This document shows, one piece after another, positions 15,372 through 23,813 of a DNA stretch of 41,559 bases. Source of the stretch: Betaproteobacteria bacterium (GTDB lineage: Bacteria; Pseudomonadota; Gammaproteobacteria; Burkholderiales; SG8-39); contig CANIIA010000016.1 of the NCBI GenBank assembly GCA_947467435.1, forward strand, positions 1-41,559, read 5' to 3'. The notes under the pieces are model-generated. The model was not told the DNA's origin, did not search any database, and was given only the letters and a program-made list of their open reading frames with translations. The first letter of the stretch is position 1. The number at the start of each line of letters is the position of its first letter. The translations under genes were made by a program, and so were the position numbers.

Positions 15372-16460
15372 GTGACAACTAAGGTTATTCCGATTCAGTC
15401 AAACGTTCGCCCACCGCGTGTGGTGCCTGAGCGCTATGACGGTCTTGCGCTTGCCGACACGCTTGGTCGTGGGTTACGCGATCTGCGTATTTCGGTCACC
15501 GATCGTTGTAATTTCCGCTGCACCTACTGCATGCCGCGCGAAGTGTTTGATGAGCAGTACCGCTTTTTGCCGCAATCAGATTTATTGCGCTTTGAAGAAA
15601 TCACGCGGCTTGCGCGCATCTTTGTTGGCTTGGGCATCAAAAAAATTCGGCTCACGGGTGGCGAGCCACTGGTGCGACGAAACCTAGACGATCTGATTCG
15701 CCAATTGGCGACGCTCAACGTGGACCTCACGCTCACCACCAATGGTTCATTGCTCGCAGAAAAAGCCGTGGCCCTAAAAGCGGCTGGCTTACATCGATTG
15801 ACGGTGAGTCTCGATTCACTAGATGAAGCCACGTTTCGCGCCATGAATGATGCCGATGTCGGTGTCGCCCAAGTGCTTGAAGGCATTCACGCGGCCACTG
15901 CTGCAGGTTTTTCGCCGATCAAAATTAATATGGTGGTCAAGCGCGGCGTAAACGATGCACACCTTGTCGAGATGGCGCGACACTTTCGTGGCACAGGTCA
16001 CATCGTGCGTTTTATCGAATTCATGGACGTCGGCACCACCAATGGTTGGCGCTTGGATGATGTGATTCCGTCGGCCGAAGTCTTGCGACGCATCGGCGCG
16101 GTGTTTCCGCTTGAGCCTGTCTCACCTGATTATCGTGGGGAAGTCGCTGAACGCTGGCGCTACCGCGATGGCGGCGGTGAAATCGGCGTGATCTCATCAG
16201 TCACACAGGCGTTTTGTCGCGACTGCAACCGCTTACGCCTATCGACTGAGGGCGCGCTGTTTACCTGTTTATTTGGAAGCAGTGGTTATGATTTACGCAC
16301 ACTGTTACGCGACGGCGCAGACGATGCCACGTTGCGCGATCACATCGCCGCGCTTTGGCGTGCGCGCGCAGATCGCTATTCAGAATTACGCATGGCACAA
16401 ACCGCACTCCCCGAATCGGCGCGACTACGTCGCGTTGAAATGTCTTACATCGGTGGTTAA
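15372..16460 (+). CDS. moaA: GTP 3',8-cyclase MoaA
   Basis: MoaA is the radical-SAM enzyme that starts molybdenum-cofactor synthesis by converting GTP to 3',8-cyclo-dihydro-GTP. The 362-aa protein has the radical-SAM cluster motif at Cys46, Cys50 and Cys53 (CNFRCTYC), the SAM-binding [10 protein letters not shown], and the second C-terminal cluster ligands in [19 protein letters not shown]. It ends in Gly-Gly, the conserved tail that acts in the active site. The length is slightly above the usual 330-340 aa because of an N-terminal extension of about 30 residues. The start is a GTG at 15372 without an obvious ribosome site. fdhD follows nine bases downstream. Confidence 0.96.
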   Translation: MTTKVIPIQSNVRPPRVVPERYDGLALADTLGRGLRDLRISVTDRCNFRCTYCMPREVFDEQYRFLPQSDLLRFEEITRLARIFVGLGIKKIRLTGGEPLVRRNLDDLIRQLATLNVDLTLTTNGSLLAEKAVALKAAGLHRLTVSLDSLDEATFRAMNDADVGVAQVLEGIHAATAAGFSPIKINMVVKRGVNDAHLVEMARHFRGTGHIVRFIEFMDVGTTNGWRLDDVIPSAEVLRRIGAVFPLEPVSPDYRGEVAERWRYRDGGGEIGVISSVTQAFCRDCNRLRLSTEGALFTCLFGSSGYDLRTLLRDGADDATLRDHIAALWRARADRYSELRMAQTALPESARLRRVEMSYIGG

Positions 16461-16472
16461 CACCAACCCGTG

Positions 16473-17318
16473 ATGACGCCACCCCAGATTACACAGGCTG
16501 GCCGCCCTGCAACTTTTCAGGTCGAAGCCTTTAATGAACGTGGCGAAATGGTGCCTACGTCGATTGCAGGGGAACACGCCCTCACACTGTATATCGATAA
16601 ACGCGAACTGGTCACACTCATGACCTTGGGGCAGGCGCCCGAAGCCCTTGCGATTGGTTATTTACGCAATCAACGCTTAGTAAATTCGATTGAAGAGATA
16701 GCGGCAGTACAAGTCGATTGGGAAACCGCTGCATGCGCGATCACCACGCGACATGGTTCGGCGCCTGCGCTGGATGAGCGCATGCAACACCGCACGGTGA
16801 CCTCGGGTTGTGGTCAGGGCACGGTGTTCGGTGATTTGATGCAAGACATCGACACCATTCAATTACGTGAAGACGTACGACTCACCGACACGCAGTTGTT
16901 TTCACTCATTGAGCAAGTGCGTAAATACGAAACGATTTATAAAGAAGCTGGCGCTGTACATGGCTGTGCCCTGGCTAGCGCCGAAGGCGAGCATGCCGAG
17001 ATCTTGCTATTTATCGAAGACGTCGGCCGTCATAACGCGGTCGATGCCATTGCCGGTGAGATGTGGTTACGTCAGATCGATGGCAGCGATAAAATTTTTT
17101 ACACCACCGGTCGACTGACTTCAGAGATGGTGATTAAGTGCGCCCAAATGGGTATCCCATTTTTGGTCTCGCGTTCAGGACTCACCAAGATGGGCCATGA
17201 CATCGCGCAACGCATCGGCATCACCATGCTGGGTCGCGCCAGTGGTCGACACTACTTACTGTTAAGTGGTGGTTCGCGCTTGGTACGCACGAGTAAGCAA
17301 CCCACGGCGTTGGCGTAA
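16473..17318 (+). CDS. fdhD: Formate dehydrogenase accessory sulfurtransferase FdhD
   Basis: FdhD transfers sulfur from a cysteine desulfurase to the bis-MGD cofactor, which FDH needs for activity. The protein of about 281 aa carries family features: EHALTLYIDKRELVTLMTLG near the N terminus, FIEDVGRHNAVDAIAGEMW in the middle, and TTGRLTSEMVIKCAQMGIP and SRSGLTKMGHDIAQRIGITM near the C terminus. The cysteine loop reads SGCGQG, so only one of the two cysteines in the E. coli CGVC motif is kept. A GTG at 16470 directly precedes the chosen ATG. It lies nine bases after moaA, linking cofactor synthesis and FDH maturation on one transcript. Confidence 0.96.
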   Translation: MTPPQITQAGRPATFQVEAFNERGEMVPTSIAGEHALTLYIDKRELVTLMTLGQAPEALAIGYLRNQRLVNSIEEIAAVQVDWETAACAITTRHGSAPALDERMQHRTVTSGCGQGTVFGDLMQDIDTIQLREDVRLTDTQLFSLIEQVRKYETIYKEAGAVHGCALASAEGEHAEILLFIEDVGRHNAVDAIAGEMWLRQIDGSDKIFYTTGRLTSEMVIKCAQMGIPFLVSRSGLTKMGHDIAQRIGITMLGRASGRHYLLLSGGSRLVRTSKQPTALA

Positions 17319-17331
17319 CGACTCACCCAGC

Positions 17332-18513
17332 TTAATCGGTACCGAGTTGCAATCGATTTGGCATGCGTTTTTCGATTGCCCACTTGAGCAAAGCGGCACT
17401 GCGGTAGATGCCATGCGCAAATTTGCCATAGGGCAACGTAAGAAAGAGCGCCATCACCACCGCCAAGTGAACAGCCAACAAGCTCGCCATCGCTGCCGTA
17501 TCTCGTCCAATGAGCAAGGCGAGACCGGTCATACTGGTCAGTAACAGCAACACGATAAAGCCGCGATCCATCGGCCGTTGCGTGGCATCACCATGCTGTG
17601 GATGCCGACGCAGATTCAGCCACAGTAAGCCGATCGGCCCGATCAATAACCCAATGCCCCCGAGTGTGCCCAACACCACTGGCACACTCGACAATGCATA
17701 GGGAGCCTGCCAACCGAAGACATAGTGATAGAGCGTCGCTACGCTGGTTGAAGCAAAGCACAACAGAAAACCATAAAAAGTCAGGTGATGAAAACGACGA
17801 CGCACTAGCGTGAACGCATCATCCGTTTCGTTACAACCTTCGCCATGCCCCCCGTCAAGGTACTTTAAGCGCAACACATCGTGGGTCGCCTCGGCGACGG
17901 CAGGGGCTGAAGTGTGCGCCTGTGGTGACGCCATCGCTTTCCAAAAACGTCGAACACCAATCGCCAGCGCCAACAACGAAAATCCAAATACACTACCAAA
18001 CAAAAGCACCAGCAAATGATGCGGAAACACTGCATAAAAATTACCAGCCAGTGGCGCATGAATGAAGGTGCCTTGACGCAGCAACGCCAACAATAAAAAC
18101 ACGGCAAACCCCACGCACAAGGCGAATACCAAGGTCAGCGCGTGATGGCGGTATGCCGCACCTAACGCACGAGGCCAAGCGTAATCCGCGTAGGTTTGTA
18201 CTCTGACGCGCGCCATGGCTTGCGGCAGATTGACCGCAAATTCATGCGGTGGGGCGTATTGGCAGGCATGGAAACACGCACCACAGTTGTGACATAAGTT
18301 AGCCAGATAGTGGATATCGGCTTGCGCAAAAGAAAGACGCCGCGTCATTGCCGGAAACACCGCACAATAGCCTTCACAATAACGGCACGCATTGCAAATC
18401 GTTAGCAGACGTTCGACTTCAGCTTCGTTGGGTGTGAGCGACCATTGCGCAGCCGTTTGCGCCAGCATCGTTAAGCTGGTTGTTGGTAGATTCGTCGCTG
18501 CGGAGGGCGTCAT
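17332..18513 (-). CDS. tcuB: Tricarballylate utilisation 4Fe-4S protein TcuB
   Basis: TcuB (also called CitB) is a membrane Fe-S protein that takes electrons from the flavoprotein TcuA to the quinone pool. The 393-aa protein has an N-terminal ferredoxin-like part with [11 protein letters not shown] and [11 protein letters not shown], each ahead of a P/A residue, followed by six or so hydrophobic segments (for example [18 protein letters not shown]). Histidines such as those in [11 protein letters not shown] may bind haem. The start at 18513 overlaps the tcuA stop as ATGA; a longer upstream reading runs inside tcuA and is rejected. It converges on fdhD with a 13-base gap. No tricarballylate transporter gene (tcuC) is present. 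Confidence 0.92.
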   Translation of the reverse strand: MTPSAATNLPTTSLTMLAQTAAQWSLTPNEAEVERLLTICNACRYCEGYCAVFPAMTRRLSFAQADIHYLANLCHNCGACFHACQYAPPHEFAVNLPQAMARVRVQTYADYAWPRALGAAYRHHALTLVFALCVGFAVFLLLALLRQGTFIHAPLAGNFYAVFPHHLLVLLFGSVFGFSLLALAIGVRRFWKAMASPQAHTSAPAVAEATHDVLRLKYLDGGHGEGCNETDDAFTLVRRRFHHLTFYGFLLCFASTSVATLYHYVFGWQAPYALSSVPVVLGTLGGIGLLIGPIGLLWLNLRRHPQHGDATQRPMDRGFIVLLLLTSMTGLALLIGRDTAAMASLLAVHLAVVMALFLTLPYGKFAHGIYRSAALLKWAIEKRMPNRLQLGTD

Positions 18514-19925
18514 GCGGCACCGCGTGTGTGTGTTTGTGATTGACCTGCGGCGGCTGTGGCTGCCCGCGCTCCAGCAATGCGACCAAACGTGGTGCCGATG
18601 GTCATCCCCACGCCTGCGGTGTAGCCTTGACCCAAGACATTGCCGGCCATCATTTCTCCAGCGACAAATAAATTCTCGCTCGGCTGTCCCGCAAAATGCA
18701 CTGCCGAATCTGCATTTGTTTTCAATCCTAGATAAGTGAAGGTGATTCCGGGTCGCAGTGCATAACCAGTAAACGGCGGCACATCGATCGATCGTGCCCA
18801 ATGCGTTTTGGCGGGCGTCAACCCTTCGGTATGACAATCATCGAGTACTGTGTGATCAAAGGTTCCCTCACGACAGGCCGCGTTGTAGTTGTTTAAGGTG
18901 TGCATGAATGCATCACGCGGTAAGCCCAAGGCGTCTGCCAATCCTTCCAGCGTGTCGGCTTTGACACCAGGAAAGACGGGCGGCATAAAACGACCGATCG
19001 CTTTGGCATCGATAATCGCATAGCCAATTTGTCCCGGTTGCTGCGCGACCAGTCGACCCCAAATCGCGTAACGCTTCGGCCAAAAATCTTCGCCTTCATC
19101 ATAAAAACGTTCGCCGTGGCGATTCACCATCACCCCCAGTGAAACACAATCCACACGCGTACAAATTCCACCGTCATACAAGGGGGCACGCGCATCAATG
19201 GCTACGCAGTGCGATTGCGATGGATCTCCGATCATGTCAGCGCCAGCACGCTGCATAAAGTCAATCAAGGTGCCGGTGTTGAATCGTGTGCCACGAATTA
19301 AAAATTGATCGGCAGGCCATTCGCCATTCACCTCACCCCAAGCTTCACGCATCCAGGGTAGATTCGATTCAAATCCACCGGCGGCCAAGACACAGGCATG
19401 GGCAGTGATGCGTTCACCTTGCGCGGTGTGGGCAGCAACAAACTGTCCGTGAATCAACTCCAGTGTGTGAATGGGTGTGTCATAGCGAATATCGACACCT
19501 AACCGCGCAGCGCTGCGGTAATACGCATTCACTAAAGCCTTACCACCACCCATAAAAAACGCATTGGTCCGCGCTAAGTGCAAGGTCCCAGACAATGGTT
19601 TTTGAAAATGTACACCGTGCCGACGCATCCAATCGCGGCACTGCGCCGAGTCACGAATCGTTAATCGCGCCAACTCCTCGTTGGTTTTACCCCCGGTCAC
19701 TTTCAAGAGATCTTGCCAGTACTCTTCTTCTGGGTAGGCTTCTAACAACACATCCTGCGGTGCATCGTGCATGCATCGCAAATTTCGTGTGTGTTGCGAG
19801 TTACCACCACGCCATTCGCGTGGCGCAGCCTCAAGCAACAGCACCGATGCGCCGGCTTCACGCGCCGTTAGTGCTGCGCAAAGTGCGGCGTTTCCACCAC
19901 CGATCACAACAACGTCGTAGTGCAT
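18510..19925 (-). CDS. tcuA: FAD-dependent tricarballylate dehydrogenase TcuA
   Basis: TcuA oxidises tricarballylate to cis-aconitate using FAD. The 471-aa protein belongs to the fumarate reductase/succinate dehydrogenase flavoprotein superfamily: an N-terminal dinucleotide fold ([16 protein letters not shown]), a second FAD contact ([12 protein letters not shown]), and the C-terminal [20 protein letters not shown]. The segment [13 protein letters not shown] is typical of this subfamily. The ATG at 19925 puts the FAD motif at the extreme N terminus, as in homologues; a GTG five codons upstream is possible. It is coupled to tcuB through an ATGA overlap. No TcuR-type regulator or transporter is in the window, so the actual substrate is uncertain. 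Confidence 0.92.
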   Translation of the reverse strand: MHYDVVVIGGGNAALCAALTAREAGASVLLLEAAPREWRGGNSQHTRNLRCMHDAPQDVLLEAYPEEEYWQDLLKVTGGKTNEELARLTIRDSAQCRDWMRRHGVHFQKPLSGTLHLARTNAFFMGGGKALVNAYYRSAARLGVDIRYDTPIHTLELIHGQFVAAHTAQGERITAHACVLAAGGFESNLPWMREAWGEVNGEWPADQFLIRGTRFNTGTLIDFMQRAGADMIGDPSQSHCVAIDARAPLYDGGICTRVDCVSLGVMVNRHGERFYDEGEDFWPKRYAIWGRLVAQQPGQIGYAIIDAKAIGRFMPPVFPGVKADTLEGLADALGLPRDAFMHTLNNYNAACREGTFDHTVLDDCHTEGLTPAKTHWARSIDVPPFTGYALRPGITFTYLGLKTNADSAVHFAGQPSENLFVAGEMMAGNVLGQGYTAGVGMTIGTTFGRIAGARAATAAAGQSQTHTRGAA

Positions 19926-19976
19926 GTGGGCAAGGTTCACGAGCGTTAGGTTAAAAACACTGACATCCGAATACGC

Positions 19977-20005
19977 ACTGTAGGCACAGGCTGCGCGAGG
20001 CGCAA
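19977..20005 (-). promoter_or_regulatory. Weak candidate promoter for tcuAB
   Basis: On the minus strand TTGCGC (20005-20000) and TACAGT (19982-19977) are separated by 17 bases, about 50 bases before the tcuA ATG. Both hexamers are only partial matches to sigma70. Confidence 0.3.
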
Positions 20006-20031
20006 GTGCATGCGCGAACCAGAAAGATCGC

Positions 20032-20060
20032 TTGGCTTATCTGAGAAACACGCGTATAGT
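20032..20060 (+). promoter_or_regulatory. Candidate sigma70 promoter for the DEAD-box helicase
   Basis: TTGGCT (20032-20037) and TATAGT (20055-20060) are separated by exactly 17 bases. Transcription would begin near 20067, giving a leader of roughly 395 bases before the helicase ATG at 20463. It is the best-spaced promoter I see in the gap between tcuA and the helicase. Confidence 0.5.
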
Positions 20061-20066
20061 GCGCCG

Positions 20067-20462
20067 CAGCGATGCATGACGTGTGACTCAATAACACGCA
20101 TAAATCAGCAGTCGATGTGTTCCCGAATTCGTTTCTTGTTGCATCGAGTTTTTCGCAACCAGATCGGTCACACTTCACTGCGCATCGTGACGCTCATCGT
20201 CTCTGACCCTCCTCAGAAGCAAGTTATTCGCTTCTTGCGGCATCCCTGCTCCGCCACCTGTTTGGTGCGCGCCAAGGATTGCGAATCGGTTGGTGCCGAT
20301 GTTTTTGGCCAGCCGGTTCGTGCTTCCACATGCTCTGTCGCGCTTGATCGCGGCGCCTTGCGGTTCACGTCGATGTCCGTTTCCGCTTGCGGACGGTTGG
20401 CCTACTCGCAACCGTTGCATCCATTGGGTTGATCGGAACACCCAATCAGAGGAAAGAACAGC
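20067..20462 (+). promoter_or_regulatory. Long hairpin-rich leader upstream of the DEAD-box helicase
   Basis: About 395 bases without a convincing gene separate the candidate promoter from the helicase start. Several inverted repeats with short loops line up: 20215-20235 (AGAAGC/GCTTCT), 20285-20300 (ATCGG/CCGAT, followed by five T), 20375-20394 (GTCCG/CGGAC), 20393-20415 (ACGGTTG/CAACCGT) and 20423-20446 (ATTGGGT/ACCCAAT). The third and fourth share two bases and so cannot both form fully. The last ends three bases before the AGAGGAAAG ribosome site. Long structured leaders are known for cold-inducible helicase mRNAs such as E. coli deaD; control of this gene by the leader is inferred. Confidence 0.5.
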
Positions 20463-21977
20463 ATGAATGTCACACCAGAGAAAATTGTTTCCGCGCCTAG
20501 CGCAACGCCCGCAGGCGAAGTCAAACCAAAAAACAAGAATGCTGGACGCAATCGCGGGTTTTCTGAACAACGCGAACGGCGTGCTGAACACGCACGCAAA
20601 CGTCCCGCAGACAGCCGCCGCACACGCAGTGGCGGTGGCCCACGATCGGCGCCTCACACCGAGCCATTTGTGCCCTTGCCCACCGACTTTGCACCCTCGG
20701 CGTTTGATGACCTTGGCTTAGCCACACCCATTCGCGCCGCCATTGCCGCCGCGGGGTACACCACCCCCACTGCCGTACAAGCGCGCGCAGTACCGGAGGC
20801 GATTGCGGGTCGTGATTTACTCGTTTCATCGCAAACAGGCAGCGGTAAAACGGCCGCCTTCATGTTGCCTGCATTGCAATTACTGTCTCAGGCCGACACA
20901 GAAAATGGACGCGGGCCGCGTGTGTTGGTTCTCACACCAACGCGCGAATTGGCCATGCAAGTCACGCAAGCCGCTGAAACCTATGGACGTGGCTTACGCC
21001 GCATCAAAACGATTTCGATTGTGGGTGGTATGCCCTATCCGGTACAAAATCGGTTGCTCAAAATGGGCGTCGATATCTTGGTGGCAACGCCTGGACGTTT
21101 ACTCGATCAGATGAACTCTGGTCGCATCGATTTATCGCGTTTGCAGTTGTTGGTTTTAGATGAAGCCGATCGCATGCTCGACATGGGGTTTAAAGACGAT
21201 CTGGATGCCATCACCGCAAAAATTCCTAAGACACGTCAAACGCTGTTGTTTTCAGCCACCATTGAACCAGGTATTGCACGATTGGCTGCCGCCATGTTGC
21301 GCGATCCAGTTCGTATTGCTGTGGACACCGCCCAAACACGCCACGTCAACATCCAACAACGTTTACATTTGGCCGATGACTTGGGTCACAAACAGCGTTT
21401 ACTTGAACATGTGTTGCGCGATGTTGAATTACAACAAGCGATCGTGTTTACATCAACCAAGCGCTCGGCTGATGAACTGGCGCAAGACTTACATTTGCGT
21501 GGTCATGCAGCCGCTGCTCTGCACGGTGACATGAAGCAAGGCGCGCGTAATCGCACGCTGCAAGCGCTGCGTCGTGGCGGATTGCGTGTGCTCGTCGCCA
21601 CCGATGTGGCTGCACGCGGCATCGATGTGCAAGGTATTTCGCACGTCATTAATTTTGATCTGCCATTACAAGCGGAAGATTATGTGCATCGCATTGGTCG
21701 CACGGGACGCGCCGGACGCAATGGCACCGCCATCAGTTTTGCTGGCGCGCGCGAGCATCATTTAATTCGCAGTATCGAACGCTTCACCACACAAACTATT
21801 GAGGTGGCGGTCATTCCTGGGCTCGAGCCGAAGGCGCGCAGTTTTTCTGGCAAGCCCAGCGCAGGTCGCCCATCGAACGGACGCGCAGGTAAACCTAGTT
21901 TTAAACCTGGCCAGCCACGCAAACGCCACGGACCTGATGCCGGTCAATCGCCTGCGCGACGGCCCCGCCGACCTTAA
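20463..21977 (+). CDS. DEAD-box ATP-dependent RNA helicase (RhlE-like)
   Basis: This 504-aa protein unwinds short RNA duplexes with ATP, typically in ribosome assembly and mRNA turnover. A basic, disordered N-terminal tail of about 75 residues precedes the core. Motifs are visible in order: Q motif (TTPTAVQARAVPEAIAGRDL), motif I SQTGSGKTAAF, motif Ia PTRELAMQV, motif Ib TPGRLLDQM, motif II VLDEADRMLDMG (DEAD), motif III FSATI, motif V ATDVAARGIDV and motif VI HRIGRTGRAGR. The C-terminal tail is Arg/Lys/Gly-rich (KPSFKPGQPRKRHG), which usually helps RNA binding. RhlE is the best match, but a close relative is possible. AGAGGAAAG gives a good ribosome site. The 3' end overlaps the convergent next gene by 77 bases. 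Confidence 0.93.
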   Translation: MNVTPEKIVSAPSATPAGEVKPKNKNAGRNRGFSEQRERRAEHARKRPADSRRTRSGGGPRSAPHTEPFVPLPTDFAPSAFDDLGLATPIRAAIAAAGYTTPTAVQARAVPEAIAGRDLLVSSQTGSGKTAAFMLPALQLLSQADTENGRGPRVLVLTPTRELAMQVTQAAETYGRGLRRIKTISIVGGMPYPVQNRLLKMGVDILVATPGRLLDQMNSGRIDLSRLQLLVLDEADRMLDMGFKDDLDAITAKIPKTRQTLLFSATIEPGIARLAAAMLRDPVRIAVDTAQTRHVNIQQRLHLADDLGHKQRLLEHVLRDVELQQAIVFTSTKRSADELAQDLHLRGHAAAALHGDMKQGARNRTLQALRRGGLRVLVATDVAARGIDVQGISHVINFDLPLQAEDYVHRIGRTGRAGRNGTAISFAGAREHHLIRSIERFTTQTIEVAVIPGLEPKARSFSGKPSAGRPSNGRAGKPSFKPGQPRKRHGPDAGQSPARRPRRP

Positions 21978-22644
21978 TTTCTTCGGCATAGTCACGCAAG
22001 AACGCTGCCGCGGCACTGCGCCCGCGCGGCGTGCCGATCGCTTGTTGGACCGCAGTGAAACGTCCCGGCAAAATGCGCGATCCGGGCAGGCTTGTCACGT
22101 CTTGCATTAACCGCGGCAACAAACCGGCCAAGGCATCGAGTTTTTGCGTGATGAATTGATCATACGAGGACTGAATGCTATCGGTGCGTAACAAGGTGGC
22201 GTGTTGAATCACCCGCGTGAGATACAAGTCATACGCACTACGACCATAAATCGAAATACGTACGCCTGGTCGATCCACCGCGTCGATCATTTGGATCGAC
22301 GAACCCGCAGGCACCAAATACGTTGCTTCAATTTCTAGATATGCCGCGGTGAAATCTATCACCGTGGCGCGCGCTGGCTCGGCGCCAAGAAATGCCACAT
22401 CCCACACGCCAGTGCTGGCGGCATCTGCCAATTGTCCCGGTGAGGGATAGGGCACAAATGTCAACGGCGCGCCCAACCGACGGGCAATTTCAGCCGCTAA
22501 ATCCGGCACGATGCCAAACAACACGCCATCCTCGCGACGATTCACCAATAAAAAATTCGACAGATTCACCGCCACACGCAACGTGCCGGTGGGATTGAGT
22601 TCTTGACGTGCTGCATCGGTCAGCGTGGCGATGGGTGTGTGCAT
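21901..22644 (-). CDS. Substrate-binding-protein-like (periplasmic binding fold) protein without signal peptide
   Basis: This 247-aa protein has the fold of amino-acid-type solute-binding proteins (SBP_bac_3): GTLRVAVNLSNFLLVNRRED at the start, FGIVPDLAAEIARRLGAPLT, and the ligand-binding AAYLEIEATYLVPAGS region. No signal peptide is seen at the N terminus (MHTPIATLTDAARQEL), and an in-frame stop a few codons upstream of the ATG excludes a longer form. It may be cytoplasmic. No permease or ATPase gene is next to it, so import as part of an ABC system is doubtful. The C-terminal 26 codons overlap the end of the helicase gene on the other strand. Confidence 0.8.
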   Translation of the reverse strand: MHTPIATLTDAARQELNPTGTLRVAVNLSNFLLVNRREDGVLFGIVPDLAAEIARRLGAPLTFVPYPSPGQLADAASTGVWDVAFLGAEPARATVIDFTAAYLEIEATYLVPAGSSIQMIDAVDRPGVRISIYGRSAYDLYLTRVIQHATLLRTDSIQSSYDQFITQKLDALAGLLPRLMQDVTSLPGSRILPGRFTAVQQAIGTPRGRSAAAAFLRDYAEEIKVGGAVAQAIDRHQVRGVCVAGQV

Positions 22645-22735
22645 TGAACGTCTCTGGGTTCATTCAAAAGATGAAGTATGCACTGCCGATGCCACGCACG
22701 CTAAAATAAACCGCTGTAAATAATCTGGCCCAAAC

Positions 22736-22805
22736 GGTTTTAGCCCCTTGGTTTTATCCCCTTGGTTTTACCCCATTGGTTTGACCCGAACCGCTTGACC
22801 CTCAT
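22736..22805. repeat. 14-bp degenerate tandem repeat, five units
   Basis: Five consecutive 14-base units lie upstream of the oxidoreductase gene: 22736-22749 GGTTTTAGCCCCTT, 22750-22763 GGTTTTATCCCCTT, 22764-22777 GGTTTTACCCCATT, then two more diverged units to 22805 (GGTTTGACCCGAAC and CGCTTGACCCTCAT). The first three differ by one or two bases. The block ends about 32 bases before the next ATG, so it lies in the promoter or leader region. Confidence 0.85.
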
Positions 22806-22837
22806 CCTTCCTCTCCCCCCACCCAAGGATCAATCCC

Positions 22838-23809
22838 ATGAAAGCTGCTGTTGTCACCGCGACTGGCGTTGCCATTGAAGACAAACCCACGCCCACACCG
22901 AGCGCGTCACAAGTGCTGGTGAGGGTACGCGCGATTGCGATGAATCGCGCCGATTTATCTGTGGCTGCAGGTCACGCACATGGCGCAGTGGGCGGTGTTG
23001 GCACCATTGTTGGGATGGAATTCGCGGGCGAAATCGCGGCGATTGGCGCTGATGTCAAACACCTCAAGGTTGGCGATCGCGTGATGGGCTCTGGCGCTGC
23101 GTGCTATGCCGAATACTGCATCACTGACGCTGGTCGCGTGCATCCGTTACCGCGCGCTGCGATGTCTTTCACCGAAGCGGCCACGCTTCCTATCGCGCTT
23201 CAAACAATGCATAACGCCCTCATCACCGTAGGCGGCCTACAAGCCGGTGAAAGCGTTTTAATCCAAGGGGCAAGTTCTGGCGTGGGTTTGATGGCACAGC
23301 AAATCGCCAAACTGAAAGGGGCAGGAAAAGTAATTGGTTCATCGACCAACGCGGCACGTCGCGCGAAATTAACGCAATGGGGCGCCGATCTGGCGATCGA
23401 CACCAGCGATGCTGCGTGGCCGGATCAAGTGATTGCCGCAACCGATGGCAAAGGCGTGCACTTAATCATCGATCAGGTCTCAGCCAGCGTTGCCAACGGC
23501 AATTTAAAAGCTGCGCGCGTGTTAGGTCGGATTGTGAATGTCGGTCGTCTGGGTGGGACCACGGGTGTGTTTGATTACGATTTACACGCAGCCAAACGCA
23601 TCACCTACACCGGCGTGACCTTTCGCACACGCAGTGTCGATGAAGTGCGCGAGATCAATCGTTTGGTACGCGCCGATTTGTGGGATGCGCTCGCGGCAGG
23701 CAAGTTAGCCTTACCTTTAGATCGCACTTTTACGCTCGATCAAGTCAACGATGCGCTGGCCTACATGAAAGCCAATCAACACTTCGGCAAGCTCGTGATG
23801 ACGGTGTAG
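22838..23809 (+). CDS. Zinc-independent quinone oxidoreductase-like MDR protein
   Basis: This is a 323-aa cytoplasmic medium-chain dehydrogenase/reductase of the quinone oxidoreductase type, expected to reduce quinones or enones with NAD(P)H. The N-terminal GroES-like domain includes MNRADLSVAAGHAHG and GMEFAGEIAAIGADVKHLKV. The Rossmann domain has VLIQGASSGVGLMAQQIAK, with the nucleotide-binding G-x-S-S-G-V-G pattern. The structural-zinc cysteine cluster of alcohol dehydrogenases is absent. Substrate is unknown. The start has AAGGA upstream. It stands alone, preceded by the 14-bp tandem repeat, and converges on the MFS gene with a four-base gap. Confidence 0.88.
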   Translation: MKAAVVTATGVAIEDKPTPTPSASQVLVRVRAIAMNRADLSVAAGHAHGAVGGVGTIVGMEFAGEIAAIGADVKHLKVGDRVMGSGAACYAEYCITDAGRVHPLPRAAMSFTEAATLPIALQTMHNALITVGGLQAGESVLIQGASSGVGLMAQQIAKLKGAGKVIGSSTNAARRAKLTQWGADLAIDTSDAAWPDQVIAATDGKGVHLIIDQVSASVANGNLKAARVLGRIVNVGRLGGTTGVFDYDLHAAKRITYTGVTFRTRSVDEVREINRLVRADLWDALAAGKLALPLDRTFTLDQVNDALAYMKANQHFGKLVMTV

Positions 23810-23813
23810 CGTT

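Noticed and set aside
18514..18837. N-terminal extension of TcuB by 108 residues
   Set aside because: The extension is inside tcuA in another frame and has no homology to TcuB; the ATG at 18513 with the ATGA overlap is the natural start.
20010..20432. 140-codon plus-strand and 160-codon minus-strand readings in the helicase leader
   Set aside because: Neither has a ribosome site or recognisable family, and both cross the hairpins; I read the region as untranslated leader.
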